Positions 11,031 through 22,860 of a stretch of DNA of 51,928 nt are shown one piece after another. Numbering within the stretch: position 1 is the stretch's first letter; the number at the start of each line of letters is the position of its first letter. Under the pieces are notes generated by a model, which did not search any database, was not told the origin of the DNA, and saw nothing but the letters and a program-made list of their open reading frames with translations. The stretch is from Chromera velia. Taxonomy: Eukaryota; Sar; Chromeraceae. Position numbers and translations under genes: made by a program. The stretch is taken from contig JAHBMJ010004910.1 of NCBI GenBank assembly GCA_018398765.1, positions 23,828 through 75,755 on the forward strand, in the 5' to 3' direction.

Positions 11031-14000
11031 ACTTCCCAAAAGCCTCTCCAAGCCCGGTAAGCAGGGACGGGAAGGGCGGAGGTCACTCGTTTGCTAATAT
11101 AACATACAAACCTGAACTCACACTTTTGTCCCCCCCTCCCCCTTTGTGCAGGGCTCACCGGAGAGGTGGAGGAGCAGGAAACGGGAGGATAGACGCGCAC
11201 GACACGAGCCGAGATCATCAGCAAGGCACCAGACAGTCTTCCAGGCGATCTCCTGGGGAAGAAGGGAGGGAAGGTGAGGGGGATCGGCATGGGGGGATGG
11301 AAGAAAGAAGGGAAGGGGAAGGGGAAAGGGAAGGGACTGAATCAGATAGAATCTCGTCACGCACTCCATCAGAAAGCGACTTCCAAGCAAACGTTCAGCT
11401 GTCTCTCTCCTCTCAGTCCGAAAATGAAATAGAAAAAAGAAAAAAGGAAGGAGTAATGTGGGTAGCCTAGCTGAACTGCAAAGGGGGACAGAGAGGGTTG
11501 CAGCCCTGTTTGTGCTCCGAAGAGTTTGAAAGCGAGTTTAAGGCAGCAGACATCCTTTTTCTGCCTGAAAGTTGTTCGTCACTGAAGGAGTGCAGGACAG
11601 CCAAGGGAAAGAAAGAAGGCAAGAACTTTCTGTTGATTTCGAAAAGGGGGGAAACAACAACCAGTACGGGGGGGGTAGCCGTTCTTCTCAGCCGTAGGGC
11701 AAGAAGTGCGGGATGGGAAGAGGAACGACTGAGTAATACTGCAGCGATAGTACAACACCCTGACTTGAACACGCCTCTTTTGTGCGGGGTGTACGACCCG
11801 TGCGCAGATTCTATGCACGCGGACGATACATTCCTTACAGACTTGAAAGACCGTTTGAAAGAGAAACGTAGGGAGGGAGGGGGAAGGAGACGGACAGTCT
11901 GTGTAGGGGGAGACTTCAATGCGAGGACTGGCAGCGAAGCGCCAAGACTCACGTTTGGAGAAAACGCGGGGAAGGGGGGGAGGGGGGAGATGTGGGAAAA
12001 GGAAGAGACGCCTTTTAGACCAACGAGACAGTCAAAAGACAGGGTGGTGAACTGGAAAGGAAAAAGGATGATCTCTTTCTGCAAAGAAACAGAGATTGTC
12101 CCGATCAATGGGCTGCGAGAATGCAAGGTCGCAGGGGATGGGGGGGTGAAGTCGTTTGCATTTGATGATTTGTTTACTTTTTCTGCATTGGGGCGAGATG
12201 CATGGGCGGTGAATGATTATGTATGTGTATCCCCTGAACTTTTGTTGAGAGTTCAAGACTTTTCAGTGAGATATGTTCACTCAATCACTACCGATCACGC
12301 TGCCCTGTGGCTTTGCCTGCGATTTCCAAGAAGCGAAAATGGAAAAAAAGGAAAAGAGAGAGCCAAGAAAACGGAAAAAGAGCTCCCAGAAAGGGATCAG
12401 ATAAAGAAACGATGGTGGGGACCTCTGCCAGAAAGGGCGGAAAGGAAGTTTTTAGATAGTTTGCAGGAAAGTCTGGAGAAAGAAGGAATAGAAAAGGAAT
12501 TCGACAAGATGATGAACGTAGCAAAAGGAGTGAGAGTGATGAAAGAAAGCTTAGACAAGCTCTACAGACAGCTGCACGATACAGGAGAGAGAGAACACAA
12601 ACGAGCAGCAAAAAAAGAAAAGAAATTTCGAAGAGGAACAAAAGTAAAAGAAGGAGACAGCCCAGAGATCATCATAAGAAGAAATCTGAAGGAAGTGAAA
12701 AAGACCGAGTCGAGAGCGGGAGAGAAAGTGAGACAAAGCAGAGAAAAACTTGAAAAAGAAAAAAGTGAGGAAGCTGAGAATGAATTCAGAGAAGCAAAAA
12801 AAGAGCTGCACATAGTAAGCAAGGAGAGAAGAAAGGCCATGCAAAAAGAAGCAGCGAGACAGAAATACAAAAGAATTGAAGAGATACAGAAAGAGATCAG
12901 AGAGCCAGGAGGAGCATGGAAGATCTGGAACAAGCTAGGCAAAAAGAAAGAGGTCAGAAAGGAAAACGCGCTGACAGAGGATGAGAAGGCAAAGGGATGG
13001 GCAGAACAATGGAAGGAAAACAAGGAGGAAACAAGAGAACAGGACGAGCAACTCACCTTTACAGACAGAAAGTCAGGAAAAGTAGTAAAAGCAAGGGTAA
13101 CCAACTTATGCAAGACTTTTGAGGCTCTCACAGAGGCAAGAGAATGAAGGACAAGAACAGACAGTGTAAGAGACTGGATGAAGAAAACAGGAAATCCAAA
13201 GAAGGCAGCAGGGAAAGACGGAATGCCCCCGGGTGTCTTAGGGGTGATGGCAAAGTCAGAGTCGGTGGTTAACTGCTACAACTGCTTGCTGAATGTGTGT
13301 GCTCGTTTTGCATGGTGGCCAGAGGGGTGGAATGATCTAGTGATTGCTGCTGTCCCGAAGCCAGAAAAACCACAAAATGTGCAGAAAAGACACAGACCAA
13401 TTCACTTGGATTCTGCAGATACGAAGTGGGGAGAACTGGGGATCAGAGATGCGGTAGAGAAAGAGGGGAGCGGGAAAAGGAATGAAGTGCAGTTTGCATA
13501 TAGGAAAGGGGTGGGGACACTGAATGCTATTTTTCTTTTGCTTCAATCGATTGCACGTTTTGAGTGTCTGTATGTTTCTTTCATTGATTTTACGAGCGCG
13601 TTTGATGAAGCGAGTCATCGAATGATGGAAGTTCAACTAAAAAAGCATGGAGTGTCAGAAGAGACCATCAAGTGGGTGGCGGCATCTCTCCAGAACATCA
13701 GGGCAAGGGTGAGGGGAACGGACTGGTGGTTCAGAGAAAGCAAGGGGTCAAAGCAAAGCGGGCCGGCCAGTCCTTCTTTGTTTTCTGCATATATTAACGA
13801 CATACCAGAAGAGATCAAGAAGAGAGCAAGGCTGACAGGGAGGGGGCCAAAACTCCAGAGAGACGCAGACGGGTCGGAGGAAGACTTCCCCGTCGGCCTC
13901 TTTGCAGACGACACCTACCTGAAGTCAGCGGAGGCAAAGGAGATGGAAAGATTGCTGAGAGCTCTCGAGGAATACGTAGAGCCCCTCAGACTTCTTTTGT

Positions 14001-15888
14001 CAGACAAATCAAGGTTCGTCAAGTTCTGCTGGTCAGAAAGGGAAAGGGGAAGAAAGGAATCTTTTGTTTTGGGAGGGAAAGAGTTAGAGCAGGCAAAAGA
14101 ATATCCATATCTTGGTTTGTTGTTGACAGAAGATTGCTCAGTAGATGCAATGATGAGAGAAAGAACAGTGAAAGCAGAAAGACTCTTTTTTGCGCTGAAA
14201 AGTAAGATCATATCAGCAGGAGAGATTCCCCCAGCCACTTGCTTCCATTGGTTTAAACAGACAGTGTGTGCTGTATGGCTGTATGGTTGTGAAGTGCATT
14301 CACATTCGCAGGAGTCTTTGGCAGACTTCGATCGATTGCAGAGGAGGTTCATTCGATGGGTTTTCCAGTTGAGAGAGAAAGAAAGCATACACACAACCTT
14401 TTTGGAGGCAAGCTTGCTCCCCATTGACTTAGTTGTAGCTCAGAGAACGCTGTTGTGGGCACAGAAAGTTCTGAAGAAAGCAAAAAATACACCAACAGGC
14501 CATGCGCTTACCAAGTCAATTCAGGAGGGGGTGGACAGTGATTTGAAGGGGGGAAGACAACATCCTTTTCACTTTTTTCCTCATCTGAAGAAATGTGCTC
14601 AAACTCTTTTTCCACACAGACAAAGCAACCCTTTTTGTATGAGGAAAGAGCCAGAAGCAGCAGGAAGACAGCCGGTATTTGAACAGAGAGACCAGATAGT
14701 AAGATGGGTTAGCGCACTACAGAGAGAATCGGTGGTAAAAAGAAAGAACGAAGTCTTTGCGGAAAGAATAGAGAGCGCAATGCAAAAGAGAAAAGAAAAT
14801 AAGAGAAAAGAACTGCAAGAAAGATCACTGATGCATCTGATTCATACTATAATATCAAACGGAAACCGCTTGAACTTATGGCTGCACAGCAAACAGACAG
14901 GTGAAAGAAACAGAGAAAACGGTCTCTCAATTGAGAGAGAAAGCATCGGGCGGACCCCTGTGTGCTACAGAAAGGTTGCACCCTGGTCAGTCCACAGAAG
15001 AAGAGCAGCATTCAAGGTGGGAGAGAGAAGCCTTGAGGTCAATAAAGGGAAATTCTCTCTTGATGGAGGGAGGGGGACCCCGCTGTACGACAGAAAATGC
15101 ATTGTTTGCTCTGATCTTCTTGGCATCCAGGTGGTTGAAGACGAAGTGCACGTTTTGACCGAGTGTCCCTTATATGATGCCGAGAGGGCTGTTTGCTGGC
15201 AGGCTCTTTCAGACACATGGAATGAAGGGAGGGGGGAAAGAGCAGCAGGAAAGCCAAAATGGGGAGAGGGGACAAACAGGAAAACAGAAAGGCTTGCCTT
15301 GTTTTCTTTTCTTTTAAGTGAGACAGATGGAAGCGTCGACAAGTTTTTGAAGGATGTTGTTACAAAACGAGCTGCCGTAAAGGAATGCCGCAAGAGAAAT
15401 GCATGCAGCCTGCAAGATGTATCAAGCATCCAGCTAGACCAAGCCCACCAAATCCTTTGGTGAAATGAAAAGGAAAGAAACAAAAGACAGGCAGAGTACT
15501 CAGCAACATGGCAGCAAATGAAACAAGCAAAGAAAGAGGGAGAAACCAAAGGGTTGAGTGACTGGGAAGTAATGAGATTGGCCTCTAATCGATCGACCGT
15601 TTGTTTTGAGATGCCTCCGTTTGAAGCCTGTTTGAGCTCCGCCGGGTCGATCGGCGGGCCGCAGCATCGTCAGTGAGAGTTGATTCATTGCAGTCTTTCG
15701 CATGCGATTGATAGTAATTGATTGATTATCACGTAAACAGTTTGCGGCACAGGTCTTTTCGGCCTGTGCGGGCCGGCCAGGAAGGTCCGACGCGTGTATG
15801 CGCTTTTCCTGGACGCCGCACGTCGAGCGCTCGGCATTGGAGCAGGAGGCCAATCCTCCAGACATTAATCCTAATCCTAATCCTAATA
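11031..15888 (+). mobile_element. LINE (non-LTR) retrotransposon with endonuclease and reverse transcriptase
   Basis: The element begins where the left direct repeat ends and closes with a 3' tail of (taatcc)n at 15865-15888. That is the tandem tail expected of a target-primed retrotransposon, as opposed to LTRs. It carries one long plus-strand reading frame with an apurinic-type endonuclease, reverse transcriptase and C-terminal Cys/His motif. Two in-frame stops make this copy probably inactive. After the stop at 15463 there are about 400 bases of 3' UTR-like DNA with GC-rich segments (ggcctgtgcgggccggccagg). Confidence 0.85.
11297..15463 (+). pseudogene. LINE polyprotein: endonuclease plus reverse transcriptase, two in-frame stops
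   Basis: One frame stays open from 11027 to the TGA ending at 15463 except for TAG at 11468-11470 and TGA at 13145-13147. The first in-frame ATG is at 11297. A charged N-terminal part precedes the endonuclease, which starts around the TAG (LNCKGG) and shows PESCSS, VGGDFNARTG and TTDHAALWL, the usual APE-type signatures. A lysine/glutamate coil follows. The reverse transcriptase has KAAGKDGMPPGVL, RPIHLDS, IDFTSAFDEASH (motif A), SGPASPSLFSAYINDIP (motif B), LFADDTYL (motif C, catalytic Asp pair) and YPYLGLLL. The C-terminus has CIVC...HVLTEC, the Cys/His knuckle common in LINEs. Both stops could arise by one C-to-T change (CAG to TAG, CGA to TGA). Frames on the opposite strand are shadows. 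Confidence 0.85.
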
Positions 15889-16140
15889 GTCTCTCTCTCT
15901 CTATATTTATACATAAATCAGAAAATTTCTGTTACTTTTTTTCTTACAGAATTTTATGGATTTTAACTAGAAATCTAGTGGATTATGATAGATTTAAAGC
16001 ACTTCTACTCACAGCTAGGATTCTTAAAAAATATGAATGTTTGTAAATGTTTGCTAGGAATGTTGACGATCAATTTCTCGTGAACTATGATGAATTAGAA
16101 TTTGATGTTAATGGTGCTTATAGTCTCACATTGTGACAGG
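15887..16140. repeat. Right copy of the LINE-flanking direct repeat
   Basis: Starts directly after the (taatcc)n tail and ends at the same base as the left copy (ctcacattgtgacagg). After that, the sequences diverge completely (aagagaag here, acttccca on the left). The last ~150 bases appear identical to the left copy. Confidence 0.9.
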
Positions 16141-17305
16141 AAGAGAAGTAAAGGGGGGGGCCGGGAGGCGCCGGGAGGAAAGAACTTACGAAGATAGTAA
16201 AAAAGACAGCACGAGGGTGAGGGATGTCGCGCCTCGATCCAAGCAAGCGGGCATATAGATTGTCCCTTTTCGGAGTAAGTCACGCAGCTGGATTGAATGA
16301 CAACATGCAGCACGTCAGTTCACTCAGATGCATTGCGTGCTTTCAACGTTAGACGCAACATGCTACTCGAACATGCGAAGCAACGTGTATTGGCCGAGCA
16401 TGCAATTCACACAGAGGAAAGATAGAAGACCATCTAGCATACATACACCACGGGTCGGGACAAGAGTCACAAGAACCACAATTCTTACAGGTATGCAGGA
16501 ACTCTCCGTCACGTTTGGCATTGAAGCGGTGTGCATCGATTGAAGTTTGCAGTGCACGCAATTCAGTTTCAGGTACTCCAACAGGGACAGACATAAAAAC
16601 AGAGGAAGTAGCAAGGGGGTGCATGTCTGAGTAAGAAGCAGGGAGAAGGTCGGGACATGCAGGTACCACTCGGCAAGGAATCACCCAAGTGAGAAAGAAG
16701 AGGAAAGAATCATGCAGTGAAGCTTTGCGGAAAGCTTAGGTTTGATACAAAGCTTTGCCACGGGGCCCGCCTCAGAGTCCATGCGCGGATCCACTGAACG
16801 AAGAGCAGAGCAGAGCAGCATCAGGACTCCCACTTCTCTCTCGACCACTTCTCGGGGGTTCCTGGTCAGCCTCGATCGTCATCACGCACATTGACGCCTC
16901 ATATTTCGGACATCCAAACTCACGTTTGTCGACGAACCGAGCACCCCATCCAAGAAGACAAAAGCCCCCTTCTCCACAAAACAAAACCGACTGTCACACC
17001 TCTTTCTTTCCTACAACGAGAAATATCTCTGTCTTCCTCAAGACAAACTTTGGCATTGCTCGCTTTTGAAACAAAGAAAGCGAAATGATTGAGATCGGGA
17101 AAACGACAAACCCCAGCCTCGTCAAAGTGACCAACCACTGTTAGACCACTGTGCCCAGCCGCTGGCATGATCTGAGCACCCCCGCTCTGTCGTCATGCAG
17201 ACCAGCTAGGGCCAGATTCGGAGGCGCGACTGTCAACATCATTTTTGATTCATCCCCCACCAATCGACCTTGGACCCCTCGATTCCCGAGCAAATGAAAA
17301 TTCGA
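16141..17305. other. Intergenic DNA, no supported gene
   Basis: Mixed-composition DNA between the LINE and the 3' end of the kinase gene. Short frames are open on both strands but none has a recognisable motif or a convincing splice context. Confidence 0.4.
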
Positions 17306-20300
17306 TCACCCGTGCAAAGTCAGGAGGGCCTCCTCCACCGCCTGCTCAGCAGTCAACCGACGGGAGAGGTCCCTATCCCACATTTGTACCACCAGGGCCC
17401 ACTGAGCGTCCGTCACCCCGGCAGGTCTGCTCGGACGGTAAGTTGCGTCAGGGGGGGTGAAAGTCTGGGGGAGCTTCCCAGCCTCCTCATAGTCGCAGCC
17501 AATGTCGGCAAAAATCGTCTCTGGGAAGGCAAAGACGTCCAGACACACCAGGGCGGCAGAGTACATGTCATTCAGCCTCCTTCCCGAAAACGGCACGGTT
17601 CCGGGCTCCATCCAGGCCGGGGTCCCGGGCCGGGGGCGGCCGGAAGGAATGCCCTGTCTGGCTCGGGTGGGCTGCAGCTGCGACTGGCGGCTAGAGGAGG
17701 AAGAGGAGGGGAGACCGCCGCGGCCCCGCGTCAGTGTGTGGGTTGCCGTAGCGGTCATCTGCGCGATGCCGTAGTCAGCGATCTTGACGGTCACACTGCT
17801 TGAGGGGTCGGCCGTCTCGACGCTCTCGCCTCCCAGCAGCATGCACGGAGATCATGGATGAGGACGGGGGGGCGAGAAGAGAAAATCGGGGGGCCATATA
17901 GATGGTGAAGCGGTGATCGAAACTTGAAAGATTCGATTCTCTATATCACTGGTCGACCAACAGCCAGACCCACCAACACCGACTAGACGTGACCAACCTG
18001 GACGAAAAAGTTCTGCGTCTTGATGTCGTTGTGCACAAGCTTCTTCGAGTGGACTGCATACACACCGCGCAGGACCTGAGTTGCAAGTGTGTTCTTCGCC
18101 TCAACGGAAAGGAAAGCCGATGCCTCTGCGGATGATCATCGCGGTCATATGCGTCCTTCAATTCGTCCAGGTAGGCGCAGAGGGACATGTCGCACCTCTC
18201 CATCAGTAGCCAGATACCCCCGGCGGTCTGCGTGAGTCCGATGGGCGAAATAGCATGGGGGGAGTCGACCTTGCAGGCGTCGAGGAACTCCTTGACTCCC
18301 GGGTTCCGTCCTCCGATCGATGAGACGGGGAACTTTTTGATCGCGATGGGGATCTGGTGCACGAGAGTGGGAGAAAACAGCGTGCCCATGAAAACCTCCG
18401 ACCGGGTGCTGCCCCCGGTTGTGGTGGAGGATGCGACGGAGACGGCATCCCGGGTCCACCTGACTCTCGGGATGCGAAACTGCTCAGGGATGTACTGAGC
18501 GAGTTTGCTTTCCGTCTGATCCGCCTCGTTGGTGCAGAACTCGAAGGTGTTGAGGAAGGCGAGAAGGTCGAGCCCCGTGTTGGTCTCTGTGAGTACGCTG
18601 TCGATCGGAACCACGGTCTTCACACGGGGAGAGGGGACCCTCTCTGCAGCCTCGTTGACGAATCTTCGGGCCTCACTGGCGCTCTTCTTCGACAGGAGCT
18701 GTGCGAGAAACTGCGGCCTCTCAAGGGCGGCGAGGGGGTCGGGGGATACGGGGGTGCGAGGGAGTTCGCAGTCCGAGAGGTTCAGGGCCATGCGCACATA
18801 GCCAAGGAAGTTGGTGGCCTCCCTGTACGCCGTCACCACGGTGTCATCTGCCACAAGACGGGAAGAAAGCGTTTCCTGTGCCTTGGTCAACGCCCCCTCT
18901 ACCTGCAAGTCAATCACGTGCAGCAGAAAAGGAAGACGGAAACAAACTCAGACTATGAATATTGAAGTCCATTTGGAAAGAACTCACTGCAAAGACAAAC
19001 GGAGAGAGGCCATGCAATTTCATGGACGAAAATGAAGCAGAGATCGAATGCGGAACATAGACAGGCGGACGGACAGACAGACTCACTTTTAAATTGCTGA
19101 CGGTTCCGGGTGGGCTTCCAACACCAGTCGGGGGGTTCCCCCACTTGATCTTAAAGTCCTTCAGCGGGCGAGAGGTGAGAAGCTCCCCCTGATTCCACGT
19201 GGAAAGACCCCCCTCGTTATTGGCCCTCCAGCTGTCCTGGGCCTGTTGATTCCTCATGCCTCCTGATCTGACAGTTGAACCAATAGAGCCGCTTCCCCTG
19301 CGCTCAGCCAACGTGACCCTCTGGTCACCGCAGCGGAACTCCAGCCTACACGTTGCGGAGACGCTGCGAGGATTGCGCTGGGACCCGTCGCGCCCCCTCG
19401 CGTCGATGGTTACGAACCCCGCCTGGATCTCGTCGATGTGGAGGGCCAGACTGAAGGACCCAATGCCGAGAAGGTGCGCAAGAAGCATCTCTGCGGGGGG
19501 GGTGACGGCCTCAAAGCCCCTCCTGAGCTCCTCTTCGTCCTTGGACATCTCGAAGGAGGCATGACGGGGCGTCGGGCCAGACACCACCTGGCCGTTCACA
19601 TTCTTGGTCACCACAGTGCCCTCGACCCGCCTGTCAACAACGAGCTTTCTCTCCGACTGCATGCAGACACACAAAGGGGAGGGGAAAAGATGGGAAAAGT
19701 AAGGATAGAGGAAGATGCGGTGAACCTTTGCTTGTGCATTGAAGCATGATTCTGGCGTTTGATCGAGTAGAATGCAGTGCATTCTACTCGATCAAATGCA
19801 GTGCATTCTACTCGATCAAATGCCAGAATCATGCTCACGCTGCACCCACGATCCAGTCTCTGCGCATGATAAACGGGCAGAAGAGGCCTTCGACAGATGC
19901 AAAGCATACACTCGGTTTCCATCCTTGCTCTCTCTCACCTGAGAAGCGCGCATCAGTTGCCTAAGCTGTTCGGTGACTTCTTTGCGGCTTCTGCCGAGAA
20001 TGCGGAGCTCGTTGAGGAAGGGGAGACAGGTAGAGAGAGTCTCCATGCATGGCAGCACGTCTCGAGATCTCATGATGGCCGCCTCCTTCGTCCTCACGCT
20101 TTCGGACTCCGTCACCTTCAGGGCTGCATCGCCGAACGCCTTCAGCAGAGCCTTGTAGGGAGCGGAGGCCCTCAGTCCCTGCACATAAAATCATAGAGAG
20201 GGACGCACACAAATTATCTTGAAGGGATAAGGACAGACTCTGAGCGGCCAAGAAAAGAAACCGATCATGCTATTGCACACCACGACCATCTCTTGATGGA

Positions 20301-21482
20301 TGCGAAAGAAAGGGAGAAGGACGCAACGGATAAGAATAGTGGAGCCAAGGCAGCAAGGAAAAAAGGCAAGCATGCAACTTCAAATTGAATCTATCGACAA
20401 TTAACTGGCTCCTTATCCGTCGCTTGCACGCACCCTAGTAAAAGTGGACAAGCAGACAGCGTCTGGCAGCACCGCAATTGCCAGCAAAGGCTGGAGAGAT
20501 GGCAACAGCCGCTGGCATGCAGGACATGCAACAACGAGTAAGCAGACAATGAAGAGAGAAACGAGCAAAGGAGAGGAAGAGAGAGACGGACCTTCTCGAT
20601 GACATCTTTCACAAGTCGGCCCTTCTGCTCCAGCACGCCTGTGTGGGTGTGCTTGGGATCGAAAACAGTCTTCTGGAGCGAAGTTGCGAAGCCGAAGACG
20701 GCCTCAGTGGCGGCTCTCCAGGAGTCGGTGTTCGGCAGCTGGCTGCTGAGCGTGGTTCCTACCAGCCCCGCCTGCCAGTGTCCTCCCTGAGGAGAGAGGG
20801 ACTCCAGCACGGAAACAACGGCCCCCAGTTGGAAACGTATCGGGAGTCGCTCGATGATCCCGACACCGAACTCCTTCAGGGCGGCCGCCTCCGCGGAGCC
20901 GTTCTCCTCCGAAGCAGCTCCGCGGTCACACACGATCACGGCACTCCTGTGACGCCCGTTCTCTTCGGTCTGGGATGGCGGGCCTTGAGAGGGCGCCGGT
21001 GCCTCCAGGGCCTTGATGTCGCGGCGAAGCTCTCCAACATGAGTGGACGCACTCTTGATGGCCGCGTAGTTCGCGAGGCCGTCAAGTTTGCTGGAGACGG
21101 CGTTGAGGATGGGGACCACGTCGGCACGCAGGGCGGCGAGGCCGTACTTTGTCTGGTTTGAAGAGGCAGTGAGGGCTTCCATGAGGAGCCTGAAGTTGGC
21201 CTGGTTGGTGGCGATCAGCTGTTCGAATCTGCCCTCCATCACACGCTGCACGCACACGCAAAAGGAGGGAGGGCGTCATGAGAAGCTAAAAGAGGATGAT
21301 GAGAGGGGAGACGAGCGAACTCGTCGAGAAGGACATGCAGAGCCGCACGAGCAAGGTAAGCAGAAGCCATTCAAACCCAATCCGACTTCCATACACAGGT
21401 GAACAAAAACTCTGAAAGAGAAAGCACCCACAACGAGTCTCTCTCTCTCTCTTTCCCTCTCTCTCTCACACACAGAGAGAGA

Positions 21483-21539
<57 letters not shown>

Positions 21540-22544
21540 GCACACAAGAAGGAAGACAGAGAACAGCACACAGAAGAACAATATCAGAACTTGAGAAGGA
21601 GCATCGACTCTGCCTCTTTTTCTGTGGCACAGCTTAACTGACCTTCAGGTCGTCAATCTTCTCGCCCAGACGGTTGATGGCATCCAGAGTCATCTGGTGG
21701 GGATTGGGGCCCCGGGGTTTGCTGAAGAGGGAGTTCAGGGCAGCCGCTCCAGCGAAGACTACCCCCACACAGGACCTGCCAGAGCAGTCAGAGGAGCCCC
21801 GGCACCAAGAGCAGCGATGGCAGCGGAACCCTCAAATATGGAGCACACGGCAGCGCCGGCCGCCCCCGCCTTCTCCAGCACCTCGTTGCCACAGAAACTC
21901 CCGAGGGACCCCACAGCAGAGGCGAAGTCACGAGCGCCGCTAAAACGGATCTCGCAGGCTTTGACGTCAGCCTTCGCGCGAACGCCCTCGTTGAACTGTG
22001 CTTCCAATGTGTGCTGGTTGTCGATCATGAAGTCAACGAGAAGGTTGGCGTCTACCTTTCCGATGGGGGTGTCAGCGGTGGCATTGCCAGTCAGCTTTGC
22101 AAGCATGGCCTTCTGGTTGCTGGAGAAGTGCTGCGGAGGTGGAGCACTAGCGCTCGGGGGAGAGGAGTTGCCACCGGTCACGCAGTCGATCTGCTGGGTG
22201 AAGATGTGCTTGACGACTTCCTGCGCCTCATTCCAGGAGATCTCTCCCGATAGCTTGAGTCCCCGGAGATCAGCCTTGCCATACTGGACCTGGTCGACAG
22301 ATACAGACCCCTGAAGACCATTCTGGTTGGCGCTCACACTTCCGCCGAGGCCCTGGAAGACCCCGCCAACAACGGATCCCTGGTTGACCGCGACGTTCAC
22401 ATGGGCACCTTTGCCGTCAACAGAGGCAGACACTGCGGGGGGCGCCTGTCCATCGTTCAAAGGTGCGTTCTCTGCCATTTGCTGCGCCTTGGCATGAGTC
22501 ATGAGATGCACACCAAGGTGGGGAGACATAAAAGGATAAGGCAT
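17306..22544 (-). CDS. Large protein with C-terminal protein-kinase domain, six exons
   Basis: Right to left: ATG at 22544; exons 22544-21643, 21245-20592, 20178-19939, 19656-19087, 18902-17998 and about 17824-17306. All junctions fall in phase 0, and the total is about 1,263 residues. The C-terminal ~300 residues are kinase-like: AIKK (beta-3 Lys), WLLMERCDMSLCAYLDEL (hinge), VHNDIKTQNFF (HxD catalytic loop with Asn for Arg), KIADYG (DFG variant), GTPAWMEPG (activation segment, APE Glu not conserved) and DMYSAALV. The N-terminal part is unrecognised; it has a Gly/Ala-rich hydrophobic stretch near residues 225-275 that could insert in a membrane. Two exons need a one-base correction: exon 1 near 21759-21775 and exon 5 near 18125-18132. 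The first could instead be a 17-nt GT-AG intron. The kinase is probably active (Lys and both Asp present), but glycine-loop and APE changes leave this open. The 3' splice site of exon 6 is the least certain boundary. Confidence 0.75.
19744..19834. repeat. Compact palindromic element inside a kinase-gene intron
   Basis: The outer arms gcatgattctggc and gccagaatcatgc are exact reverse complements. Inside lie one copy of tttgatcgagtagaatgca and two copies of its complement gtgcattctactcgatcaaa. The 91-bp unit would fold into a nearly perfect hairpin. It lies between exons 3 (20178-19939) and 4 (19656-19087) and looks like a tiny foldback insertion. Confidence 0.9.
21438..21540. repeat. (CT)n-(CA)n-(GA)n microsatellite in kinase intron 1
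   Basis: Composite dinucleotide runs in the intron between exons 1 and 2 of the kinase gene. Frames across it encode only Ser/Leu/Cys/Val or Arg/Glu repeats. Confidence 0.95.
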
Positions 22545-22754
22545 TGTTGACGCGGGGAAGGATGGGGAAGGCAAAAACAGAAGATTGTATCGTCACTGCA
22601 ACAAAGAATCGGCCGGTGTTTTTCAGAAACACGACTACGATCTTAATATGAGCTTCTCAAAACTTGATGACAAGATGGTGGCTTTTCGTGAAAGGTCGGG
22701 TGAAGCTTGCTGCAGAACCAGGCACACGTCATTTTTGTGGAAGCCACCAGCTCT

Positions 22755-22860
22755 TAGTGAACTGCCAAAATCAAACTGCGTGCGCTCCGCGAGTGCGTGG
22801 GCTGCCAAAATCAATTTGCGGCGCTCCGAGGGGATCGACTGCCAAAATCGATCTGAACTT
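22755..22860. repeat. Three spaced copies of a ctgccaaaatc motif
   Basis: ctgccaaaatcaaactgcg, ctgccaaaatcaatttgcgg and ctgccaaaatcgatctgaac occur 40-50 bases apart; the first two are followed by gcgctccg. The block lies just upstream of the kinase start codon, within about 320 bases. It could be promoter-associated or a short dispersed repeat. Confidence 0.6.

Noticed and set aside
11467..15549. Several minus-strand frames of 90-219 codons opposite the LINE
   Set aside because: Shadows of the long plus-strand retrotransposon frame, which has clear catalytic motifs.
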